From: Proteles cristata cristata
Lineage: Eukaryota > Chordata > Mammalia > Carnivora > Hyaenidae
Length of the DNA stretch: 64,000 nt
Assembly: GCA_017311185.1 (NCBI GenBank)
Contig: JAESUZ010003282.1
Span: 620,001-684,000 of the forward strand
Direction of reading: 5' to 3'
Below the pieces are notes generated by a model. That model was not told the DNA's origin and did not search any database. It saw nothing but the letters and a program-made list of their open reading frames with translations. Positions 44,363 through 57,470 of the stretch are shown here, piece by piece (the stretch's first letter is position 1; every line of letters begins with the position of its first letter). The position numbers and the translations under genes were made by a program.

Positions 44363-45825
44363 TTAATTTAATTAAACGAGGGAGGCTGTTAGACTGGTGT
44401 GGTTCTAAGGCCCTGGCAGCCTACTTAAGTAAGCAGACCACAGTCTAAGACTGTAAATGCCTCAGGGCTATAAAATTAAAGCAATAGGGATAACCAATCA
44501 CAGCAGGCAACTAGGCTATAGCCTATCAATAATTTCCTTACTTTGTTTCTTCTGCCTTTTGTCTGTGAAAGTTTCTCCTTGAGCTCTTGTAGGTGGAAAA
44601 CTCACCACCTCAGGTTTGGCGCTGCCCAATGCAAATTGACTTTTGATGAAGAAGAAAACACTCTTAAAATGTTTAACATGCTACTTTCTTTTAACCAAAA
44701 GAAGGAAGAAAAAAAGTTAGAGCAAGGGAGGGAGCAGGAAGGGAGGGAGAAGATCATTAAAAGGTAACAAACACAGGAAGAGTAGTTTCTCCTCTGCATC
44801 TCCTAGGTGGAAAAAGGATTGTTACCTTGTGTCATTAACATATGGAGGTCTCCATTATTTAGTCAGTTTCATTTTCACGTTAATGACTGTTATTTAAAAG
44901 TTTCTGGGAACTCGGATAGTTTGGTGTCATCTGAGGTTAGGCTGAAATGTCTTGAATCCACTAGTTTGTAAAGCTGCTACAATTTAAACTAATACCACTG
45001 GCTGGTTCATCTTATGCAAAAGAGATACAGATCTCCCTGAAAGCTTCTATTTTTCTTTCCTGCCTACCTTCTGCTTAGGGAACTGAATAGAAACTTTAAA
45101 GCTTAAATTAAAAGAATCTTCTCTCATTCAATTTGGAGGTGGGAAATTGGAGATTGCTTCGACTGGAGAATTTTCAAAGGCTTGATACCTAAATGTATTC
45201 TTTGGGTGGATTTTTCCTGGTGATGCGACATTATTTGAATACACTGAAGCCTCATCATTTACCAGGTTGGTAATAATTTTGATACAAAAATAGGTCTCTA
45301 TAGGAATGCAGCTTGAACCAATAACAAGCAACAGTGCTTTCTTTGTGATAAATTGACACTAAAGCCCAATCCTGAAAATCTCTTATATTATTTAGAGGAG
45401 CAGTGATCAAAGACAGAAGAGAAGAAAGAGCTGGCAGCCTCGTATATTCTCCACTGATGCTGAGATAGTGTCAGTAATAGGTAATGCAGTTACTACCGGG
45501 GAGAGCTGGAGAGCAGCTTTAAACTTCACATTCATATATCTTCTGGAAAAGTCAGGGCAGGAGTGAAAAAAAATCAGCACAGTACTTTCCTGAAGTTCTT
45601 TAAAACTAGCTATACAAATTGCTGCTCCCAAGTAGGATGAGGGCAAATATAAATTTAGGTAGAACAAAACAAAATAATTGGAATGTCACTGGAATACTGA
45701 TGGGAGTGAGAGAATTCTAAGGGCTGCCTAATGAGGATGGCTTCAATCCAGAGAGAATCTAGGCACTCCCTTTTCCATTTTATACAACACTCTGTTTCAA
45801 GCTATTCTTCCTAAAGTCCCGTTTC
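44363..45825. other. No recognised feature
   Basis: Unique-looking DNA with a second purine-rich patch at about 44698-44760. No gene is supported. Confidence 0.5.
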
Positions 45826-45841
45826 CTCCACATCACTTAAA

Positions 45842-46064
45842 AATGTTTTTAAATGTTTTTATTTATTTTTGAGAGAGACAGATAGACAGAGCGCCAGCAG
45901 GGTAGGGGCAGAGAGAGCGGAATTGAGGCACAGAATCTGAAGCAGACTCCAGACTCTGAGCTGTCAGCACAGAAACCCCCCATGGAGCTAGAACTCATGA
46001 ACTGCAAGGTCATGACCTGAGCCAAAGTCCAATGCTTAATCCACTGAGCCACCCAGCTGCCTCT
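45842..46064 (-). mobile_element. CanSINE, minus strand, with target duplication
   Basis: Reverse-oriented older copy: 'gaggcacagaatctgaagca', 'gactctgagctgtcagcaca' and end 'ctgagccacccagctgcc'. Flanks 'ctccacatcactt' (45826-45838) and 'cttcacatcactt' (46065-46077) are a 13-bp target duplication with one change. Confidence 0.93.
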
Positions 46065-46077
46065 CTTCACATCACTT

Positions 46078-46750
46078 TTTGCTTAAAATTCCCTGTGCTT
46101 TGACTTGACTTAGAGACCCTAGTGTTGCAGGATAACTCCACCGAATTCTTGCACACATTAAAAAATTAATGACCAGATTTAAACCTCATGATGTAAAAAG
46201 TTTATTGACAACAGTCTATGCTGTAGCTCCCTAAAAATTTAAAATATTATGGCTAGTATAATATATACCATTCTAGCAGGTCTTAATCACTATCAATAAA
46301 ATATTAATTCATTCATACATTTGCATTTTCATTATGAAAGCAAACATTTTCTTTTCAGATAGGACAAATAATTCAATGATCCAACCTTCCATAACATGTA
46401 TATTGCAGTGCCTACAAGTAAAACATATTTCCAGTTTATTCTTCTCTTTAGATTGCAGCTTAGTGATCATTTGCATTGACTAGATCCATTCAATTACATT
46501 TACGGTGCTGTTTCACTTTTGCTCTCCCCCCTCCATTTTTTCCTTTTTTCAATATTCTCTATTGATTTTACAACAAAGTTTCCATTCAATTTTATAATCC
46601 ATAAGATCACATTCCAATATTTTGCTCTGTCTGCTTTCTCAGCAGCCTTTCAAAGGTTCTGTCCATGTTTATGCTTCTTAAAAGCATTTAAGTAAAAAAA
46701 AGTTCAGAAATACATGCAACTCTTATATGTAATATTACGTTAAACTTAAA
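46078..46750. other. No recognised feature
   Basis: AT-rich DNA, nothing supportable. Confidence 0.5.
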
Positions 46751-46760
46751 TGAACTTTTA

Positions 46761-46995
46761 GGGGCGCCTGGGTGGCTTAGTCGGTTAAGCGTACGACTTT
46801 CGCTTAGGTCATGATCTCGCGGTTCGTGGGTTCGAGCCCCGCGTCGGGCTCTGTGCTGACTGCCAGCTCGAGCCTGGAGCCTGTTTCAGTCTGTGACTCC
46901 CTCTCTCTCTGACCCTCTCCCCTGCTCATGCTCTCTCTCTCTCTCCTAGAAATAAATATAAATAAATAAATAAACAAACAAACAAACAAACAAAC
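46761..46995 (+). mobile_element. Young CanSINE, first of a tandem pair
   Basis: Young-subfamily copy: 'ggggcgcctgggtggcttag', 'tacgactttcgcttaggtca', 'ggttcgtgggttcgagcccc' and 'gactgccagctcgagcc' (two bases lost relative to sister copies). It ends 'ctagaaataaatataaa', followed by an expanded (AAAT)n/(AAAC)n tail to 46995. Both internal Pol III boxes are intact. Confidence 0.97.
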
Positions 46996-47006
46996 AAACT
47001 TTTATA

Positions 47007-47212
47007 GGGGCACCTGGATGGCTCAGTCGGTTGAGCATCAGACTTTGGCTCATGTCGTTATCTCCCAGTTTGTGAGTTCGAGACCCACACTGGGCTTGCT
47101 GTTGTCAGCCTGTCAGTGCAGACCCTGCTTCAGATCCTCTGTCCCCTTCTCTCTGCCCCTCCCATGCTTGTGCTCCCCCCACAAAATATTAAAAAGTAAT
47201 AAAATATTAATT
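47007..47212 (+). mobile_element. Older CanSINE, second of a tandem pair
   Basis: Older, more diverged copy in the same orientation: 'ggggcacctggatggctcag', 'gtttgtgagttcgagacccaca' and a shortened CT stretch. The sequence 'aactttta' occurs before the first SINE (46753), between the two (46997) and after the second (47213). The younger element therefore seems to have inserted at the duplicated target of the older one. Confidence 0.93.
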
Positions 47213-47222
47213 AACTTTTATA

Positions 47223-48285
47223 AATAGCATAAGGTCAGAGAAAGCATGTTACAAATTAGAGACTAGATAATTTCATCTAAACTCTATGGTCTAGACCGCT
47301 TTGTGCTTGGAACATATAATCTTTTAATAAAATAAAGGGCAGATACACATGTATATGTAAGTGCATGTGTATATATTTGTATATCAATTGATATATGCTT
47401 TTCTTTTTTTTCTTTTTTTTATATGTATTTTTCTTTTCCTCCTTCCTTCTTTCCTTCCTTTTTTCCTTCTTGTCATGTGCATTGGAAGTAGAAATTTAGG
47501 ATGATTCATGACTTTTAAGTCCTTAAGCCATCTAGTCCAAATACATTTTTCCAACTTAATGCTAGTTACTTTTCTACATAAACCTTCTACTTTAGCTTGA
47601 GTACACTGTCTCATCACAGCACAATCCTGTTTCTCCACCTTGCTTGTATCGTTTCTCCCATAACAGTATCTAACCCTCTGCTCTCTCTTTCTATGTCTAC
47701 TACTGTACTTTGGTCACATCTGTCACACTCCAGTCTCATGGATGCCTTCTTTGATCCTCCAAAACCATGTCATCCATACCACTGTACACTCATTCAGAGT
47801 CACATGCGTGTGCTTTGATGGTGGCTTGCTTTGCCATGCAACCATCCATGTCTCTGCCTTCTGTCTTCCCAGCTATATTCTATATCCCCAGAGGACAAAC
47901 ATGTGGCCAATACACTTTCATAGCACCTAGTGATCATTTGAGAACTTGGGGAGAGTGGCTGTTCTAGTAGTTAAATGACTGATGGAGTGGCAATAAGTTT
48001 CCAGGTTGACTGGGGGATAATCAATGCTTTTAGGATTTATTTGTTTTTGATGTTGGAGTTCTTTTTTTTTTTTAATGGAACAAATAAAAAGGAAGAAAAA
48101 GCAGAGGATGATAGCCTCTGACATCACGGGAATGTTTCTTTGTTGGAGATAATCTCCAGCCTTAAAGCTTGAATCCTTGTCACCATGGCTGTATTAATCA
48201 TACCACCATTCTGGATTTTAGTTTCTTATACTGAAAGCTGAATGAGAACACAGCCCTCCCAAAACAGTAGCAGGAGAGGCCAGGT
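47223..48285. other. Possible L2 pieces, otherwise nothing
   Basis: A pyrimidine-rich patch lies at 47398-47470. The stretch at 47590-47900 has some L2-like phrases ('gatgccttctttgatcctcc', 'tatccccagagga') but too few for a firm call. No gene is supported. Confidence 0.35.
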
Positions 48286-48289
48286 AAAA

Positions 48290-48840
48290 AGTATAATTTT
48301 TTCTTTTTTTCCCCCATTTTTAAAAAAATAAATGTTTTCTTTTATAACAGGAGATCTAGATTTACAAAAAGATTGTAAAGTTAGTATAGGGAGTTCCTAT
48401 ATACAACAGACTCAAGTTTTGCTTCTTACTGACCTCTTCTATTGGCCTCTTACATTACTATGGCACATGTGTTAAAACTAATGAACCAGTATTGATGCAT
48501 TTTTACTAACGAACATCTTTTTCTGTGTTCTGGGAAACCATATTACATTTAATAGTCATGCTTTGTTAGGCCCTTATTGGCTGTGATGGTTTCAAAAACT
48601 GGTCATGGATTTTGTAGACTGTTCCTCAACTGGGACTTTTCTGTTGCTCTTCTTGTGATTAGATTGATGTTCTGTGTTTTTGGAAGAAGACCACAGAGAT
48701 ACAGTGCAATTTTTATCATGTCATATCAGTAGTGCTTGCTATTAACATAACTTATCACTGTTGATGATGACCTCGATTATCTGATGGAGTAGTATGTGTG
48801 ACGTTTCTCCACTGCACAGTTGGAGGGTGTGACTTTCCAA
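48290..48840 (-). mobile_element. Ancient L1 3' region, antisense
   Basis: A long colinear match to a familiar old L1 3' UTR read in reverse: 'atttacaaaaagattgtaaagttagtatagggagttcc', 'ctggtcatggattttgtagac', 'ttgtgattagattgatgttctgtg', 'accacagagatacagtgc' and 'cttatcactgttgatgatgacctcgattatctg'. There is no ORF. Confidence 0.7.
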
Positions 48841-51800
48841 GGGGGATGGACAATGGAGGAACAGAAAAGGCCAAAAAGATTAACTTGACAATTAGTTTGG
48901 GGTTCTTTGGCTAAGGTGTAGCATCAGTTTCCTACCTAAATTTGAGAATGTACAAATTATTTCTTACTTCCCTAGTTTGATGTTCATTGCCGATTTGAGC
49001 TCCCTTTTCAATTTTGAACACCTCCCATTACTTGTGGTGAGTATAGAATTGCCTTCTCAGCCATAAGTAGGCCCCTCGGGGTTGTGGTCCTGAGAATATA
49101 GGAGAGCTCACAGCACCTTTGGGAAGGAGGAAAGTAACCTTCTGAAGCTACTGCTCTCCTGGTAGAGCAACTTAGAAGAAGAGTGGGTGAGAACAGCCTT
49201 GAAAACAGATTTTTTTCTTCAGTCAAGATGGTGCTAATAGCAGGACAATCCTGGTTGCTTTGTTTGGTTTTTGATAAATATTTTGGGCACCACAGATAGT
49301 GGAAAGGTGTTTGAGGGAGCTCCGTCACAGTCCGCAGTCGTTGGGGCATCTGAAAAGGGCAGCGGGAATTGCAACTCTTTGTAGATAGTTTCTATGCCCC
49401 TCAGGCTCCCCTGGTGTTCCTCTTTGTTGGCTTTGAATGAAGCAGAATATTGTTTTCCAAAAATACTCCCCCTTCCATTATGATCATCATTGTCATTATC
49501 ATCATTATTGCTATTCTCTGAATCACCCATCAGAGCAAACTTTCACGTATTGACAGTGCCTGAATATAAGCACTTTAGTTACTTTCTCAAAACAAGTGTC
49601 TGCAGGGTCACCCAGTCTTTGTAGCTTCATAGGCAGGGGCCCTCCAATTACAGACAAATGTTCTGAAATTACCTTTGTGTTCCATTCACACACCACCCAG
49701 ATGCATTTTTCTCATTAAACGTGATTCCATGATGAGAGCCAGGCAAGGAGAACATTTATATTATCCCATAGAAGGTAAAGCCACACTCAGCATGTCCTAA
49801 TTCAGCTGATGAGAAATAGGACAAGGGTCAAAAGTCAGGGTGTTCTGGGAGCAGATATGTTCCACTGAAGGCCAAGATGTTTCTGTACACCCAAAAGTTT
49901 CAAATCAGGTGTTTATTGCCTAAAACATGTCTGAGAAAGTTAATGAGGTAAGTTATTACCTACCATGTCTGCAGTTTTTCCATTACCAGCTATAAAGGCA
50001 GGTAGCAATCTCACTCTTCCTTGAAGGCATCATTCATTATAAATTACTTGCTTTCAATCATGAGAGGAATACAATGAAAAGGAAAGTACCAAAGAAGGTC
50101 TTCACTGGGCTTTGTTAGGAGACAAAATAGTAGCATTGAGCATTCATATTATTGTCAAACTTCCCCGAATGAGAGATTTTTGAATTCAAATGATTAGGTG
50201 GTAACTGGATCCTTGGTATTATCTGAAACCAGACTGGTCTCTTTCTTTTCTTTTATTTTAAAAACTAATAAGAGCCAGAGGCATACTCTCCTATCTAACA
50301 GTAACTCCTGTTACTATATGACCAGAGAAGTATTTTAGTTTATATTTTGGCTCAGTCCTCCTTTTGTTTCGACCAAGTGTTATTGAAGATGAGAAGTAGG
50401 AGTGGGGAGAAAGCGTTCCTTGTGGTCAGCTCTGCTCCCGACTTGTCAGACAGAGCCAAAAGACAGACATATGTTCCCTAGTACCTGGCTTCATTGTAGT
50501 TTCAAATTGCTCTTACAGGAGGGCAAAACTCACTGTCTATTCACAACTGTCCGTGATGACGAAGGAATCTTAAAGACAGCCAGTCTAGAAGCATGATTCC
50601 AGTGACCACCATGTAAACACCTCAACTTAGACCCACATATATTGTGCAGACAGATGACCTTCACTACATGACTGTCCTATTTCTTCTTGGTCTTGTGCTA
50701 TTTACATCCAGACTTAAACTTCTACACTGCGTTTGGTTGGAATACATAACTGCTTCACCCAGGACTCTTAGATAATAAGCGGAACTCTGAGACCAATATT
50801 CAGTCCTATGGAGATAACAAAGAAAGTTGCGAAGATCATGGATCACTGAAGTTCCTCAGGATATTGCTAGTGATGGGTTGTGAAATATTAACAGTTTAAT
50901 ATATTTAAATTGGGGAGGGGGAAGAAGTAAATATACTCAAAGAGCTTATCAAAATTAAGTGTAGGACTAATTAAGGCCAACTCGACTGCTATTATTTCCT
51001 CTTACACTGAATATAACCTCCCACAGGCAATAGGGGTGGCTGATAGATGTTCTCCTTAGGAAATGTGTGGTCATGTCTGATAAGCATAGGCAGCACAACA
51101 TCATTTATTTTTATCAAAGCTCCCCAGGCAGGAGAAATTGATAGAGATTACCATTTAATCTGTAAGAACTGGGATCTTTATTCAGCAGTACTTATAATTT
51201 ATGTACTTGAATAATTTGCTATACTAAAAACCTTGAAATCTCCAAGTGTAAAAATCGCTGCTAGTTTTCCTAGAGTACCAATGGTAGTAACAACTTACTC
51301 TTAAATAGATTTCCACTTTGGAACTGAATTCTTTATCTTAAGTGGCTAGAATACATTATATCTCCATACCAGTGATGCTTTGTGAGGGAATAAAATATTG
51401 TAATGAGCTCTGTCCCTTTTCTTCTGGTTCCTTTTCTCATTGAACAAATGATCATCTTTGCACCATCCATTCTGCCAGAATTTGAGGTTATGTAGCTTCT
51501 CTTGGTCAGCTTAAGGTAGGCTTCAGTCCAGTAACAAAGCACCACCGAAAATCTTTTATGGTTTTAATAACGAAGCCTTATTTTGTTGCTTAAAAACCTT
51601 TGGAAGATTGGCTTTGACTCTGCTCTATGTTTATCTACATTTTGTAGTTTAGGCTGAAGGAACAGCTCCTTCTGCTCCTTCATGCCAGATTCACTGTAGT
51701 CAGAAAAATAGCAGTGGCAGATCAGGGGCTAGCTTTTAAAATTTCTGCTTGGAGGTGGCATATGTTACAATGACTCACATTTCATTGGCCAAATTAAGTC

Positions 51801-53125
51801 ATGTCTACGGGCCGACTGTCAATGAGGTGGAAAGAATAATCCTCCTGTCAAGAGGTCCTAGAAGTGAGGGGCAGTGAATATTTTTGACAATAATACAATT
51901 TACAACACTGCGCTGGGGGACTTACAGTCTAAATGGAGAGCTGAAGATGATGCAGAAGAGCTACAGGGAATGCAAAAAGCAGACTTCCATATTAGCATCT
52001 AGTAAGGTTCTTCATCTTACTCCCTATTAAACATTACTGATATGTGCTTTTTAGGTAAATGTTTCTGTCTTTGTCATCCTGAGTACAGGCAAATGTCTGC
52101 CAAAATAAAACCAATGGAAACCAGGTTTTATGGTAAAACAAGAGCGTTTAGAAATGTGGAACAGATGAATAGCGACTTCTCCATTTCCAGGTCCAATTGA
52201 CTGAGTGTCCAATCCAATTGATTGTGCAGATATTGACCATCAGGATCACAGGATGAAAAAGCTCTGATCTAATAGAAAGATGACTAATTCAATAGTCACA
52301 TATCAATAGGCCTCTTGGTCATCCAATAATGATATACGTCCTTATAAGCCACATGAAAAGGTCAGAGAAGTAGAAGCATGTTAAAATTCTCATGAGGTCT
52401 CTCCCAGATCCTCATTAGACCAGCACTGGTTTGCTTTTGGCTCAGGTCTTTGTGGCAGTCCCTCCGATTACAGATAGATGTAGATCGTACACTCAAGTCT
52501 AAACCTTATTTGAGAAATCTCATGTAATTTCATTCAATATGAAATGCCTCTAACATCTAATAATATTTGATAATATTCACTTGCCCAAAGGGGCTGATTG
52601 TGAACTTGTCTGAAAACTTGTGATTCAGTTTAGTCATCCTCAGAATTTATATTGTCAGTAAGTATACCATATAAATAATTCAACTGCTAATGAAAGATAG
52701 AATCTGTGAAAATGGTGGAAGTTGCAAAACTTTCATTATCATGTTTAACATTTGATGAGCTCTTAAAAATGAATACAGAGTATGAAGATTCATTGCTTAA
52801 TGAAAGCTATTTTTAAAAATAAGCATAATATAGTGCTTTGCTTGAAACTAAAATTGCAAGTGAAATTCACATTTGTTCTAGGAGAGGAAATCGAATGACT
52901 ATTTTGATAAATTAAACAGATTAAATAGATTTAAGAAGTAAGTATATGGGGTCACCCTGCATTGTAAATGAAGGAACTGTGAACTGAAAGACAGGGCCAT
53001 ACGAACTATAACCAGCTCTTGCTTCAGTGAGTAAATAACTTGCTGAGCCGAGGTATTCCTAATTTTTAAAACTGAGTGATTTGGATCAAGTGCTGGTAAA
53101 TTTTCCAAAAATATATTCCCTTTTT
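48841..53125. other. Repeat-poor block of about 4.3 kb
   Basis: No young SINE or L1 is visible for over 4 kb, in contrast to the surroundings. Several AT-rich but complex stretches (for example 49880-50060) look like candidate conserved non-coding DNA. Open frames reach 113 codons (49008-49349, minus) and show no motif; the neighbouring 98-codon frame is rich in Asn/Asp because of an imperfect 'atcattgtcattatcatcatt' run. No gene can be called. Confidence 0.4.
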
Positions 53126-53549
53126 TTCTTCCTTCCTTCACTGATTTAAATATAATTATTGAACTGTTAAATGTTTCAGGCACAAAAGTAGGCACCAAAT
53201 ATTGTGCTAATGAATAAACAATCGTGGTCCCTGTTCTCAGGAGCATGGAATCACCTGATGGAGACAATATAAACAAATTTTTTGCAGCGGGTACCATGAG
53301 AGAAATAAAGCCCTGATACCTAGAAATCTGTGTAGGTAGTGAGGAATGTCTTCTCTGAGGATCTGTCTATTGTCCAGGTCTAGAGGAAGAGAATTGGGAA
53401 CACAGATGTAGGTAGAGAAAATGACTCTGGTCATGTAAAGGATTTAGACTTAGATTTTATTCAAGTGCAATGGAAAGTCATTGATGAGTTGGTGATAGGC
53501 AGAAGTGAGAGGAAGTGATTTATGTTTAAAACAATCAGCCTGGCTATTG

Positions 53550-53563
53550 TGTGGGGGGGGGGG
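53550..53563. repeat. Poly-G run
   Basis: Twelve or more consecutive G, followed by 'agtgggggg'. It lies inside the L2 relic. Confidence 0.85.
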
Positions 53564-53670
53564 GAGTGGGGGGAAATTCCACTGGTCCAGATAAGACATG
53601 ATGGGAAATTGGACTAGAAGTAATAAGAGTAGAGATCAAGGGAGGCAAATGTATTCTAAATACATGTTGT

Positions 53671-53882
53671 GGGGAGCCTGAGTGGCTCAGTCAGTTAAGT
53701 GTCCGGCTTCAGCTCAGGTCATGATCTCGTGGTTCATGGGTTCGAGCCACCTATTGGGCTCTGTGCTGACAGTTCAGAGCCTAGAGCCTCCTTCAGATTC
53801 TCTCTCTCTCTCTCTCTCTCTGTACCTCCCCTGCTCACACTCTGTCTCTCAAAAATAAATAAAAAACATTAAAAAAATTAAA
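53671..53882 (+). mobile_element. CanSINE inserted in an L2
   Basis: Plus-strand copy: 'ggggagcctgagtggctcagtcagttaagtg', 'cgtggttcatgggttcgagcc', 'gctgacagttcagagccta', (CT)n and 'caaaaataaataaaaaacatt'. A possible target duplication is 'aaatacatgttg' before and 'aaatatatgtgttg' after. Confidence 0.95.
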
Positions 53883-54904
53883 AAATATATGTGTTGGAGG
53901 AAGAAGTGTCAGTATTTAATGATAGTACGTTGTATAGAATGATGCAGAGGGAGGCATCAAGAGTGATTCTCAGCCTTTTGCCTTGAATAACCGGATAGGG
54001 GTACCATGTAGTGAGAATACAAGGCTGAAAAAGAAATCAGTTGTATAGTAGGTAGTAATCAAGGAATCCATGTCAACCTGCTTAGAGGAAATGATGGTTA
54101 GCTTTCCAATTTGGAGATGTCAAAGTGTAGTTGCATATTTGAGTGTGGAGCCCAGACAATGCTTTAGCCTGAAGAAAAAACATGATTCTTAAAGCCATAG
54201 AAATGGATGCGTCACGGTTGGGGGAAAAAAAAACTATTGAAAGAAGTGTAGAGAGTCTGGGGCCCAACTCTAGAGTCATCAGGAAAAGAAACAAAAAACT
54301 AAGAAGGTGAGGTCAAAACAGAGACAAAACAGGAGTACGGTCCTGGAATCTTCTGGAAGATAGTATTTCAAGAAGGCTGTGGTCTACCACACTGACTATT
54401 GATGACAGAAAGATGCAGTTAGAACAGAAAAGAAGCCTTCTTAGCAGCGTAGATATGATTGGTAACCTTGGGATGAAGAGCTTTTTAGTGGAGTGGGGGA
54501 GGGGAGATGAAGTCCAAACGAGTAGAAGGAGGAGCAAATGTGATGTGAGGTAGTGGAGACAACAGGTGTAAACAGTTTTTGACAAGTGGTTCTGTAGAAG
54601 GGAATAGAAAACGGGATATCTGGCGGGGACTATGAGAAGCTAGGAGGATTCTTCTTGAATAGTAAAGATATGCATGTCCGTTGCCGAGGGGAAGGGCAAG
54701 ACAGAGGAACAGTTTGATGATGCAGTTAAGAAAGGGATACAGAACCCATGGGAAGGCTAGGTCAGAGTAGGTGGGGAGTGTGATCCTCACTAGATGGAGG
54801 ATATTTCTTCGATCATGAGGAATGAGGTAGAGGTAGATGTAGATGCAGGGAAACAGAAAATGAGGACATTTAAATTCTATCATTGAAATATGATAATCAT
54901 GACA

Positions 54905-57220
54905 GGTAGGTCAGCTGTGGGGCAGGAAATCAGAGAAAGAGAAGTGTCTAGCAACTGTAGGAAGCTTTAGGAAGCATTTATTCATAGGAGTATTCCTAGC
55001 ACTGGGCAGAGACTTGATATATATTATTGAACAAATAGATGAAAGCATGACGTTTTCGTATATAAAATAGGTTCACAATTTTCAGATAGAAAGCGTAGAC
55101 AATATTTTACGTAGAGCAGACTTAGTTCAAAACTGCTTTTTGCAAAAATCTCTTAAAGGCTCAACTAGAAGAACCATACATCTTGCCCTTTGGCTCCAGC
55201 CATGGCCTGGAGAACATATCATCAAGACCCTAGGCTAGAAGAAAACAGTGGGCATTACATGTCTTCTCATCATGCAAATCTTCTAATTTGTGTGAAAAAA
55301 CCTGATGAAGTAAAAAAACGTCAAAAAAAGAACTTACCCATTAGAAGTTTTGGATATTAGCACTTCAGAAGTGTCACAATTATGTGCAGATAACCATTTC
55401 TGACCCTGTTATATACGGACAAATGAGATGCTTATAACACTTAGCATTTTGTAGTTTTTAAATATATTTTTCTGTTATCACCTTTAAAGAGTCCCTTTAG
55501 CTGGTTCTACTTGAGACTGTTTCCCATAACCATTTCCTAAGATAGGCACTCTGAGCAAAAATGTTCTAAACCTCCTGGTAAGCCTCAGAGTATTGATTAT
55601 CTTCTAATCTAGTTTTGACTTTGCCTTGAAACTTCAGCCATAAAAGATTTAAAAGATTTTGCCCTTCACTAAAAGCTATCATCTGTAATCCTTGCACTCG
55701 CCCATTTCAGAATCCAGATGACTGAATGTCACATTCGGTTACCTTTATAAACCCCCAAATCAAAGCTTCTAATATCAACACTTGCCTCCCTCATCACTCT
55801 GGCTTCTCAGCTCCCAATTTATTGGTAATTCTTTACCACCCCTTGCCACTTACTGTCGGCAGGGCTTGAATGGTCAGAGCAGCCACGCAGGCTGCTGGAC
55901 TCAAACAGTTTTAAAATTTCTAGAAATCTCCTACAGAAGATGGGAAAACATAAAAACCATGCATGTCAAAATGTCATCCCATGTTGACAGTAAATCACTT
56001 AGCTAACATTTAGTTTGTCTTTGGTGTACGATCAGGAGCCACTAGCAGCTGCCGTGCATGTGCCTGGGCAGGGGGGCATGTGTGTTTCCAAGTAATTTCT
56101 TAAGCCCTTCGAAAATGCCGCAGTTTTTGCCTCCATCCTTCTTTCTTAACCTTTTACAAATAGCCAAAATAATGTATGGATGTGCGATTTCACTGTCCTT
56201 TTCTCTCAAATGCAGGCAATAAAAGTTGATTTGCACTAACAGGCTAAAAGCTCTGAGTGCTACCAGACCATGATGCATTCAGGAAGGAGGGGAACTTTCA
56301 GATCCTCTGATGGTAGAAAGCATTTCCACGGTAGACATGGCAAAGATTTAGAATCCAAGGCTGGGATCCAATCTATTGTTCAGAAGTCAGTCGGTGTGGA
56401 AGAAAAGATTCAGCTGAAAATTGGTCAGAGTGGAGGCATTCTCCTTCTTTGGTTGCTTTTGATTTCAGTGTAGTCCAGATATAGTAAAACTGATGCCATT
56501 TAAGCCTTCTCTCCTGCCTTCTGCATGCTCTGCAAGGAATCTGGTTATAGTTATGGTGGGTTCATAGCATTAGCAATAAAGCACAAAAATGTTTGTGAGA
56601 AAATCCATGCTAGAAATATACAGTGCTAGAAATATCCTGTGTTTATGCCACTGGCTGGCAGTTGAAATTTCCATTAGTTACATAGTAGAAAATATAGTAA
56701 AAAAATGAGTTAAAAATGAAAATAGTCCTCTGATAATATGCATCTACCTTTTCCACTTTACATTTCATTGGCAAATTTACTAAATCTGAAAAGATATTAA
56801 TGTGAAAAGATATTACTGTGTTCCTGCATAGAATTATGGGTAGAAACACAAAATTGCAATTTCCCTAGAGCAGATTTAGCCTCAAGTAAGTATTTATAGT
56901 GTTTCTTAAAAGGTGAAACTATCACCGGACAGTTTCACATCTCAATCAGTACACAGAACAAACCTATAACCACTATGTAACTATGATTGTGCTGTTCAGG
57001 CAAACAAAAAGTGTGTGAAGAAAGGATGGAGCTCCCACAAAGAAAGCAATATGTCTAGAAGAAATGGATGTAGTCCATATTGGCAAAGAGGCTACTCTAT
57101 TTTTGCATCTTGGCTTTTCTCCCATCACACAAAACCAGCAAGAAACAAATGAAATATCACAGTGATTTTAGAAAACAATGAATGTCAAACCATGAAGTTC
57201 ATATATTTATAGACCAGAAG
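54905..57220. other. Repeat-poor stretch, nothing recognised
   Basis: Unique-looking DNA without clear repeats. Frames of 60-78 codons (for example 56042-56278, minus) show no motif. Confidence 0.45.
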
Positions 57221-57224
57221 TTGA

Positions 57225-57470
57225 GTGGTAATGGTCTAAGAGCTTGGGCTTTGGAACCAAATAGTCCCCATGTTTTAATGCCAGCTGTCATTCACAACTT
57301 GTGCAATTTGAGGTAATTTATTTAACCTCATGGTGTCTCATCCTTCTTTTCTGTATAAAGGGATTTTTAATACAGCCCCTTCATGGAACTGTGAAGATTA
57401 TATGATTTTATGTATGCAGAGTTCTGGCTGGCATATATTTAACATTCAATACATGTTAGATATTATTAAG
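57225..57470 (+). repeat. MIR, near full length
   Basis: Sense MIR order: 'gtggtaatggtctaagagcttgggctttggaacc', 'cacaacttgtgcaatttgaggtaatttatttaacctcatgg', 'ttctgtataaaggg' and 'catggaactgtgaagattatatgat'. Confidence 0.8.

Larger units (their letters stand above)
53130..54900 (-). mobile_element. Long L2 (LINE-2) relic, split by a SINE
   Basis: The plus strand reads colinearly as antisense L2. The 3' end is at 53130-53260 ('atggaatcacctgatgg'). Next come a 'atgtttaaaacaatcagcctggctattgtgtg' segment at 53525 and 'ggtccagataagacatgatggg' at 53585. After the SINE come 'gcatcaagagtgattctcagccttttgccttgaataac' at 53957, 'gagatgtcaaagtgtagttg' at 54115 and 'aggtgaggtcaaaacagaga' at 54306. About 1.55 kb of L2 is preserved without a coding frame. 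Short minus-strand frames at 52899-54883 are fragments of this element. Confidence 0.65.
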
